DNA of 44,297 nucleotides from a virus. Both the position numbers and the translations under genes were made by a program. Positions 8,002 through 14,211 of this stretch are shown in pieces. The stretch lies in the IMG/VR virus record IMGVR_UViG_3300028840_000517, positions 1 to 44,297 of that record; one strand, given 5' to 3'. The stretch's first letter is position 1. Every line of letters starts with the position of its first letter. Under the pieces are notes generated by a model. That model had not been told where the DNA came from, made no database searches, and saw only the letters and a list, made by a program, of their open reading frames with translations.

Positions 8002-9335
8002 TGACGACCCAACCACTCATGCAACACCAGCTTGACGCGCTCCCCCTGCTTATGGGGGACGCGTCTCTCTTTCTGGCCTACGAACCGGGGCTGGGGAAAT
8101 CGCGCACCTGCATCGAAGCCCTCGACCGGCTCAAGATCAAGGGGCCGATCCTCGTCGTCTGTCCCGCCATCGCCCGTGAGAACTGGCGCAACGAGTTTGC
8201 CAAGTGGGGGGCCGTCCCCCGTGGCGTCGTCGTGGGCAAGCCTGACAAGGTATCGGGTAACGTGTTCGTCACCAGCTACGACGCGATCAGCCTGATGAAA
8301 CCCGCGACCCGCGACAAGTTTCTCAAGCACCAGTGGAACGCGGCCATCTTTGACGAGGCCCACCGGCTCAAGGAAAAGACGGCCAAGCGCACCAAGTATA
8401 TCTATGGCGCGAATTGCTCCATGCAGAAGGCCATCGCCGCCAACGCCAAGCGCGTCTGGCTTCTCTCTGGAACCCCCGCCCCCAACCATGTCGGGGAACT
8501 GTGGACCCACTTGAAGGCTCTCAACCCGCAGGCCATCGCCACCATCGACGGAACCCCCATGCGGCTCGAACAATTCCAAGACGTCTACTGCAAGGTGCGG
8601 ACCACCAGTTTCGGGCGGCAGATCAGTGGCTCGAAGAATATCCCGCACTTGAAGTCCAAGATGGCGGGCTGGTTTCTGCCCAAGCGCGAGCGAGACTGCG
8701 TGAACAATCTCCCGGCTCTCCTGTGGGACACCTACCCGCTGCCGACGGATAACTTGGATCAGAAATTACTGGCCCAGTTAGACAAGGAACTGGCCCCCTA
8801 CGCCCAGTCCCCCGACCCCGTGGCCGCATTGCGGGGGGCGGGGGCGCACATCGCAACCGAGCGGAAACTCCTTGGAAAACTCAAGGTTCCGCTGGTGGCC
8901 CAGATGATCCAGAACGAACTTGAGAACTCCGGCTCCGACCACAAGATCATCGTGTTCGCCCAGCACAAGGACGTGATCGACCATCTTGCCAACTTCCTGA
9001 CGCAGTACGTCCCCGTCGTCGTGGACGGGCGCACCAGTGACAAGGACCGGAACCGGCACATCGGCCTGTTCCAGAACGACCCCCTCGTCCGCGTGTTCAT
9101 CGGCCAGATACAGGCGACGGGGGAAGCCATCAACCTGACCGCTGCCAACCGCGTGATCTTTGCCGAGCCAAGCTGGACCCCGAAGGACAATTTCCAGTGC
9201 GTGAAGCGCGCCCACCGGATCGGACAGGGCAGTCATGTGCGGGCGACCTTTGCTGTGCTGGCTAATTCTATGGATCAACAAATTTTATGTGCAGTGGAAC
9301 GAAAAACTCGTGACTTGTCTGTCGTTATGAGTTAG
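8001..9335 (+). CDS. SNF2-family (superfamily 2) DNA helicase/translocase
   Basis: The ATG at 8001 overlaps the RuvC stop (TGATG). Another in-frame ATG at 7995 is possible, but the G-run at 7988-7993 is better placed for 8001. The 444 residues contain motif I EPGLGKS (28-34), motif II DEAH (118-121), motif III SGTPAPN (156-162) and, near the C-terminus, motifs V/VI (QATGEAINLTAA and KRAHRIGQ). This is the compact SMARCAL1-like form common in phages, which remodels forks or branched DNA. The last 25 codons use A/T-ending codons (TTA, ATT, ACT, TCT) unlike the rest of the gene, perhaps because they overlap regulatory sequence for the next gene. Confidence 0.92.
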   Translation: MTTQPLMQHQLDALPLLMGDASLFLAYEPGLGKSRTCIEALDRLKIKGPILVVCPAIARENWRNEFAKWGAVPRGVVVGKPDKVSGNVFVTSYDAISLMKPATRDKFLKHQWNAAIFDEAHRLKEKTAKRTKYIYGANCSMQKAIAANAKRVWLLSGTPAPNHVGELWTHLKALNPQAIATIDGTPMRLEQFQDVYCKVRTTSFGRQISGSKNIPHLKSKMAGWFLPKRERDCVNNLPALLWDTYPLPTDNLDQKLLAQLDKELAPYAQSPDPVAALRGAGAHIATERKLLGKLKVPLVAQMIQNELENSGSDHKIIVFAQHKDVIDHLANFLTQYVPVVVDGRTSDKDRNRHIGLFQNDPLVRVFIGQIQATGEAINLTAANRVIFAEPSWTPKDNFQCVKRAHRIGQGSHVRATFAVLANSMDQQILCAVERKTRDLSVVMS

Positions 9336-9377
9336 CAAGTACCCATCGAATTAACCCGACAAAGGAAGCACCCAACA

Positions 9378-9659
9378 ATGACCATCCGTATGCTAATAGA
9401 AGCCGAAGAACTGTCCGAACTGGGCAGGACTGCGGCTGACATTGCTGCCGCCTGTGGCGCAGGAACTATCACCACACCGAGCGCCGTTGACCCGCAAGTC
9501 CTGCTGGACGTCCTCAATGCGTGGGCCGAAGCGCGTGACGGCGCTGTGCGCCTGACGCTGCTGCCGCGCAAGGGCCGCATGGGCAGACCCCGCTACCTGA
9601 CTGTCGATGAACTCGACGCTATGGGCCGCGCCCAAAACGAAATGGAAGCCGCACAATGA
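9378..9659 (+). CDS. Hypothetical protein ahead of the nuclease gene
   Basis: The protein has 93 residues and starts nine bases after AAGGAAGC. It has an acidic helix at the start, an Ala-rich middle and a basic turn (LLPRKGRMGRPR) followed by another helix. The GRMGRPR turn resembles an AT-hook (GRP core), which would bind the minor groove, but one weak motif is not enough to assign it. It overlaps the following nuclease gene by four bases (ATGA), suggesting coupled translation and perhaps partnership. Confidence 0.7.
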   Translation: MTIRMLIEAEELSELGRTAADIAAACGAGTITTPSAVDPQVLLDVLNAWAEARDGAVRLTLLPRKGRMGRPRYLTVDELDAMGRAQNEMEAAQ

Positions 9660-10861
9660 GCGATCACGCGCGTTTGGGCGCATCCAACTCAAGCGGCTGG
9701 CTGACTTGCACCAAGTACCCGGAAATGAACGAGGGGCGCGAGCGCAAGGCCACCATCTACACTGCCGAGGGAACCGCTGCCCACGCATTCGCCGAAGGGC
9801 ATCTGCTTGACCTTGGCACCCCCAAGGTCGGCGACACCATCGACGTCGAGGGCTTCCAGATCGAAGTCACGCAGGAAATGGCCCAGCATTGCTACGTCTA
9901 CACCGACGAGTGCGAGCGGCTGGCCGAGGACGCCGAGTTTGTGAACATCGAACAACGCGTCCACCTTGACGAACTGTGGAACATGCAGCCCCCCGAACCC
10001 CTGTTCGGCACCGCTGACTTCGCTTGCGTCGTCGGGGACACCGCCTACCTGCGTGACTTGAAGTACGGCAAGGGCGTACCTGTGGAAGTGAACGGGAATA
10101 CCCAGCTTCTCTACTACGGGCTTGGCCTCTACTACGAACTGACCCAAAGTTTCCGCGACACTGTCGAGTGGTTTGACCTTGGCATCGTGCAGCCGCGCGT
10201 CGATCATCCCGACGGCCATGTGCGCAGCTTGAAAATCCACCGCAACGACCTGTTGAACTGGGGCTACAACGACCTCAAGCCTGTCGTTGACAACATCGCG
10301 GAAGGGAAGACGACCTACACCCCCGGCAAACACTGCCGCTGGTGCATGGCGTCTGGCTCCTGCGAGGCGCTGGCCACCCGCGCCATGACCGAGGCCAAGA
10401 CCACGTTCGCAGAACAGAACCCCGTCGCCCCCGGCCACCTGTCGGACACCGAACTGGCGAACATTCTCAACTTCGCCCCCATCGCCCGTGACTGGCTCAA
10501 CAAGATACAGTCCGAGGCTATGGCTCGCATCGAAGCCGGTCACGCCATCCCCGGATGGAAAATGGTCCCCAAGCGGGCGATCCGTAAGTGGACCGACGAC
10601 CGCCTTGTCCTCGACATTCTCAAGGGCGCGGGCGTGAACATCAAAGACGTTGCCGAGATCAAGGTCGGCACCGTCGCCGCAATCGAAAAAACATTGAAAC
10701 ACGAACCTGATATTTTCGATCAGGTCCGTCACCTGATTGACGGGACGTCCAGTGGCTATACACTGGCTCCTGTCGATGACAAGCGGGACGCCGTTACGTC
10801 CACACGGCCAACCGCTGACGACGCCTTCGACCAAGTGGACCCATCAGCAATTTCTATGTGA
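9656..10861 (+). CDS. DUF2800 family PD-(D/E)XK nuclease, Cas4-like, probable 4Fe-4S cluster
   Basis: The 401 residues match the length and order of DUF2800 phage nucleases. Visible motifs are HARLGASNSSGWLTC near the start, E38/H43 in AEGTAAHAF, D121 in GTADF, D134-x-K136 in LRDLKYGKG and a downstream QLLYYGLGL (QxxxY type). C18 together with C227-x2-C230-x5-C236 gives the spacing of the iron-sulphur cluster in Cas4 and AddB nucleases. I infer a 5'-end resecting recombination exonuclease. The neighbouring ssDNA-binding protein, resolvase and SNF2 helicase make a recombination set. Confidence 0.87.
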   Translation: MSDHARLGASNSSGWLTCTKYPEMNEGRERKATIYTAEGTAAHAFAEGHLLDLGTPKVGDTIDVEGFQIEVTQEMAQHCYVYTDECERLAEDAEFVNIEQRVHLDELWNMQPPEPLFGTADFACVVGDTAYLRDLKYGKGVPVEVNGNTQLLYYGLGLYYELTQSFRDTVEWFDLGIVQPRVDHPDGHVRSLKIHRNDLLNWGYNDLKPVVDNIAEGKTTYTPGKHCRWCMASGSCEALATRAMTEAKTTFAEQNPVAPGHLSDTELANILNFAPIARDWLNKIQSEAMARIEAGHAIPGWKMVPKRAIRKWTDDRLVLDILKGAGVNIKDVAEIKVGTVAAIEKTLKHEPDIFDQVRHLIDGTSSGYTLAPVDDKRDAVTSTRPTADDAFDQVDPSAISM

Positions 10862-10876
10862 AAAGGACTAAGTGCT

Positions 10877-11527
10877 ATGGCTGATGCAAAATCAAAAGAC
10901 GTGCTGACCCCCTACGGCAAGCTGTCGTTCTGCAACCTGTTCACCCCCCGCCCCCCGATGGACGGCAAGGGTGATCCGCGCTACGGAACCAACTTGATCA
11001 TCCCGGAAGCCCAGATGAAGACCCCGGCCTTCAAGGCGTTGCAGCAGGCAATCCTTGACTGTGCCAAGGAGTTTTTCGGTGACAAGGTGGATTTGAAGCG
11101 CCTGCGCCTTCCGATCCGCAAGGGTGCGGAACGCGACTACGCCGGATATGACGACACCAACGTCTTCATCGCGCCGTGGTCGAAGCAGAAGCCGGGAGTG
11201 GTGGATAAGGACGGCAACGAAATCCTGATCCCGGACGACGTCTGGGCAGGGCAGGTCGCCCGTCTCTCCGTCCGTCCGTTCGGTTATGACAACTCTGGCA
11301 ACAAGGGTGTGGGCCTCGCCCTCAACCACGTCCAGATTGCCATTGCCGAGGCCCCGCGTCTGGACGGGCGCAAGTCTGCGGCTGACACGTTCGGCAAGGC
11401 CGACGCTGTTGACACGGACAACCTGTCGGACATTTTCGGCCTCGAAGCGGGGGACGCTGGCGCTGGTACGGCGGCATCCTCGTCTTCTGCGGTTGAGGAC
11501 GAAATGGACACCCTCATGGGTAACTGA
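10877..11527 (+). CDS. DUF2815 family single-stranded DNA-binding protein
   Basis: The protein has 216 residues. The body shows the DUF2815 pattern: KLSFCNLFTPRPP, then YGTNLIIP, a helical insert, and the strand run PGVVDKDGNEI to VARLSVRPFGYDNSGNKGVGLALNHVQI typical of an OB-fold. The C-terminus is a Ser/Ala linker and the acidic tail EDEMDTLMGN, as in ssDNA-binding proteins that recruit partners through the tail. DUF2800 and DUF2815 genes are commonly adjacent in phages, as here. AAAAGGA lies about 10 bases before the ATG. It should coat single strands made by the nuclease and polymerase. Confidence 0.88.
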   Translation: MADAKSKDVLTPYGKLSFCNLFTPRPPMDGKGDPRYGTNLIIPEAQMKTPAFKALQQAILDCAKEFFGDKVDLKRLRLPIRKGAERDYAGYDDTNVFIAPWSKQKPGVVDKDGNEILIPDDVWAGQVARLSVRPFGYDNSGNKGVGLALNHVQIAIAEAPRLDGRKSAADTFGKADAVDTDNLSDIFGLEAGDAGAGTAASSSSAVEDEMDTLMGN

Positions 11528-11537
11528 CGATCTGCGG

Positions 11538-11575
11538 CACCGGAGTTTGCAATGCGGCTCCGGTGTCGCTAGTAT
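11538..11575 (+). promoter_or_regulatory. Hairpin overlapping a possible internal promoter
   Basis: An 8-bp stem CACCGGAG/CTCCGGTG (11538-11545 with 11558-11565, 12-base loop) lies just after the ssDNA-binding gene. TTGCAA (11547-11552) and TAGTAT (11570-11575) are 17 bases apart and could be -35 and -10 elements, 33 bases before the start at 11608. The hairpin lacks a T tract, so it is more likely an mRNA end-stabiliser or operator than a terminator. Confidence 0.4.
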
Positions 11576-11607
11576 CGTTCGACGCGTTATAACAAAGGAA
11601 GCTAACA

Positions 11608-11799
11608 ATGTTCCAAGTCATAGGGGATACTCTCTATGCGGACGGCATACCCTTCGCCGATATCCGCCCCGCCGACGTGGCCAAAGGCCAATCTCACACC
11701 GACCGAGACTACTTCATCAGCCTGCTTAACAGTGGTTTGCAGCAGCAGTATGCCGTCTGCCCCGTCTGTGGACAGGAGCATGACGACGATGACGAGTAA
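11608..11799 (+). CDS. Small protein with CPVC motif
   Basis: The protein has 63 residues and starts four bases after AAGGAAGCT. A beta-rich N-terminal half (MFQVIGDTLYADGIPFADI) is followed by a helix and a C-terminal CPVCGQEHDDDDE. This is one half of a zinc-ribbon motif plus an acidic tail, so metal binding would need His or a second subunit. No family is recognised. The end overlaps the next gene. Confidence 0.72.
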   Translation: MFQVIGDTLYADGIPFADIRPADVAKGQSHTDRDYFISLLNSGLQQQYAVCPVCGQEHDDDDE

Positions 11800-12145
11800 G
11801 GCATACAAACCCGGACCCCGGCAGGCATACGTCCCCGACACCCTTGGCGCACCGACCCCCAACGCCCCCACCAAGGCCGACCCCCGCTACGACAACCCGA
11901 TCCTCAACGAGCGTGAGACTACCCACGGGGACTACATCAAGACGTCCTCGTTCGCCCAGCAGGTCAAGATGCTCATGCGGGAAACCCAAGGCTGGCGCAT
12001 GCTGACCTGCGACCAGCAGGAAAGCCTTGACATGAACGCGACCAAGGTCGCGCGCATCCTGTCGGGCAACTCATGCGAACCCGACCACTGGGATGACATT
12101 GCAGGCTACGCGAACCTCGTCTCTGCGAACTTGAGGCGGCGCTGA
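11789..12145 (+). CDS. DUF6378-like protein
   Basis: The ATG at 11789 gives 118 residues. Another in-frame ATG at 11780 would add three. The conserved part runs from about residue 30: NERETTHGDY, then a W-x2-LTCDQQESLDMNATKVARILSGN, and DHWDDIAGYANL at the end. This is the pattern I associate with DUF6378, an all-helical phage family of unknown function often found near replication genes. The Asp/Glu/His-rich helices resemble MazG-like folds, but this is only a resemblance. The stop overlaps the polymerase start as TGATG. Confidence 0.78.
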   Translation: MTSKAYKPGPRQAYVPDTLGAPTPNAPTKADPRYDNPILNERETTHGDYIKTSSFAQQVKMLMRETQGWRMLTCDQQESLDMNATKVARILSGNSCEPDHWDDIAGYANLVSANLRRR

Positions 12146-14121
12146 TGATCCACACGGACTTCGAGACGGCCAGTGAGGTCGATCTACGGGCGACGGGGGT
12201 CTACACCTACGCCAAGCACCCCAGCACCCGCGTCCTGTGCCTGTGCTGGGAATACGACGACGGCAGCAAGCACCAGTGGGTGATCGGGAGCGGCGTCACC
12301 TCAACCCTCTTGGCGCTGTTCAAGCGGATCGCCGACGGCGAACTGGTGTTCGCCCACAACGCCGAGTTTGAGTGGGTGATCTGGAACCTCGTGTTCCGGC
12401 GCATGCTGGGGTCTTCGGCCCCCGTTCTGCCGCTGCAACAGATGCGTTGCACCGCCGCCATGTCGGCGTTCTGGGGACTGCCCCGGTCGCTGGATGACGC
12501 GTCGCGCGCTCTCAACCTGCCCCAGCAGAAAGACAAGGCGGGCCACGCCCACATGATGCGGATGAACAAGCCGCGCACCCGCAACAAGGATGGCAGCGCC
12601 GCCTCGTGGTGGCATGAGGATGAACCCGACCGGATGATCCCCCTGCTTGACTACTGCCATCAAGACGTCACCGTCGAGGCTGGCATCGCGCATGTGACCC
12701 CGGTTCTGCCCAAGCAAGAACAGGCTCTCTGGGAGTTGAACTGCCGGATGAACGCCGGGGGCGTGGGCGTGGACGTTCCGCTGGTGGACGCCATGAAGGC
12801 AACCACCGAACAGGAACTCACGCGCCTCAACGCGCTGATGGCACAAGTCACGGGGGGCGAAGTCACCACCGTCAACCAAGTCGCTCGCCTCTTGAAGTGG
12901 TTCCAAGAACAGGGCGCACCCGGATTGACCAGTGTTTCACGGGAAACACTTGAGGGCGTCGTCGCTCTACCCGGCATTCCGGGGCAACTGGTGGGCGCGG
13001 CCAACGTCCGGCTCGAAGCAGCCAAGTCCAGCACCGCCAAGCTGGACCGCGTGACCGCGGTTCGGGGGGACGGGGACCGGGTGCGGGGGCTGGTGGAATA
13101 CTTCGGAGCCGCAAGGACTGGTCGCTACGCTGGTCGCCTGTGCCAGCCGCACAACTTTCCTCGCGGCGTTCTCAAGGGGCCGGAGTTCGACGCAGCCATC
13201 CATCATTTCCAGCATCCGATGACGACGCTGCCGCCGCGCGGCGTCTCCATGATGGAAGCTGTGAGTTCATGCCTGCGTGGCTTGTTCATCCCGGCCCCCC
13301 GTCGAGCGACGCACTTTGCGGTCGGGGACTTCTCGCAGATCGAAGCGCGTGTGCTGGCTTGGCTGGCTGGACAGGGCGGCGTCCTCAAGGTCTTCGCTGC
13401 CGGTGAAGACGTCTACACCTACGCCGCCCAGCAAGTCGGCAGCGACCAGCGCCAACTGGGGAAGGTGATGACGCTGGCTCTCGGCTTCGGCATGGGCGTG
13501 GACAAGTTCATAGACACCGCCAAGACCTACGGCATCGACCTTGACCACGATACAGCGCAAGACCTTGTGTGGGGCTGGCGCAAGGCGAACGACAAGATAC
13601 GTACGTACTGGTACGACATGGAAGACAGGGTCCGTGACGTCTTGAGCGGCAAGTACAGTGAAGTGCTGTTACGTGGACGCATCAAAATCCGTAGCTGGGA
13701 CAACGCCGAGGGCAAGCACATTGCCCTGTTCCTGCCGAGTGGCCGTCCCCTGATCTACCGTGATCTGGACGCCGACCGCATTGACCGCCGGGGCATCCCC
13801 CGTCTGACCTACACGGGGGTCAATCAGAAGACCGGCAAGCTGGAACGGATCGAAACCTACGGGGGCAAGATCGTGGAGAACATCGTGCAGGCCACGGCCC
13901 GCGACGTCATGGCCGAGGCCCTGCTGCGTCTCGACGCTGCCGACGAGTTCCTGCCGGTCCTGACTGTGCATGATGAAGTGATCTGTGAGTTTCACGAGGA
14001 CGTGATCAACGAGGCTGACGCCGAGAAGATGATGCACGACCTGATGACGGTTCAACCCACTTGGGCGACCGGCCTGCCGACAGCGGCAGAAGTGTTCACG
14101 ACGACTAGGTATCGGAAATAG
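12145..14121 (+). CDS. Family A DNA polymerase with 3'-5' exonuclease domain
   Basis: The protein has 658 residues. The N-terminus has exonuclease motif I (D5-x-E7 in HTDFETAS) and later exo-type blocks (FAHNAEFEW, YCHQDV). The polymerase domain has motif A DFSQIEARV (D395), motif B KVMTLALGFGMG in the fingers and motif C HDE (609-611). No 5'-3' exonuclease domain is present, as usual for phage replicative polymerases. It starts in TGATG overlap with the DUF6378-like gene. With the primase-helicase that follows it forms the replisome. A parS-like palindrome lies inside it at 12931-12950. Confidence 0.95.
   Translation: MIHTDFETASEVDLRATGVYTYAKHPSTRVLCLCWEYDDGSKHQWVIGSGVTSTLLALFKRIADGELVFAHNAEFEWVIWNLVFRRMLGSSAPVLPLQQMRCTAAMSAFWGLPRSLDDASRALNLPQQKDKAGHAHMMRMNKPRTRNKDGSAASWWHEDEPDRMIPLLDYCHQDVTVEAGIAHVTPVLPKQEQALWELNCRMNAGGVGVDVPLVDAMKATTEQELTRLNALMAQVTGGEVTTVNQVARLLKWFQEQGAPGLTSVSRETLEGVVALPGIPGQLVGAANVRLEAAKSSTAKLDRVTAVRGDGDRVRGLVEYFGAARTGRYAGRLCQPHNFPRGVLKGPEFDAAIHHFQHPMTTLPPRGVSMMEAVSSCLRGLFIPAPRRATHFAVGDFSQIEARVLAWLAGQGGVLKVFAAGEDVYTYAAQQVGSDQRQLGKVMTLALGFGMGVDKFIDTAKTYGIDLDHDTAQDLVWGWRKANDKIRTYWYDMEDRVRDVLSGKYSEVLLRGRIKIRSWDNAEGKHIALFLPSGRPLIYRDLDADRIDRRGIPRLTYTGVNQKTGKLERIETYGGKIVENIVQATARDVMAEALLRLDAADEFLPVLTVHDEVICEFHEDVINEADAEKMMHDLMTVQPTWATGLPTAAEVFTTTRYRK
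12931..12950. promoter_or_regulatory. parS-like palindrome inside the polymerase gene
   Basis: AGTGTTTCACGGGAAACACT is a perfect 8-bp inverted repeat around ACGG. The central 16 bases TGTTTCACGGGAAACA (12933-12948) differ at one position from the bacterial parS sequence TGTTTCACGTGAAACA bound by ParB. It encodes Ser-Val-Ser-Arg-Glu-Thr in a low-G+C codon series (AGT GTT TCA CGG GAA ACA) amid G/C-ending codons. Binding by host ParB is a hypothesis. Confidence 0.5.
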
Positions 14122-14123
14122 AA

Positions 14124-14170
14124 AAAGGCCCCGGTGGAAAGGAAGCTAACCCAAAACCACCGGGGCCTTT
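14124..14170. terminator. Perfect 14-bp hairpin with a ribosome-binding motif in its loop
   Basis: AAAGGCCCCGGTGG (14124-14137) pairs perfectly with CCACCGGGGCCTTT (14157-14170). The 19-base loop contains AAGGAAGCTAAC, the motif used before many starts in this phage. On the plus strand only three T follow the G+C stem. On the minus strand the stem is followed by TTTTT, so it is a good intrinsic terminator for leftward transcripts that run past 16852. It may act in both directions, or as an attenuator between polymerase and primase. Confidence 0.7.
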
Positions 14171-14211
14171 GAACCGCAGCCGCCATGCGGCGCGGCTTGA
14201 TGGAGCGAAAT

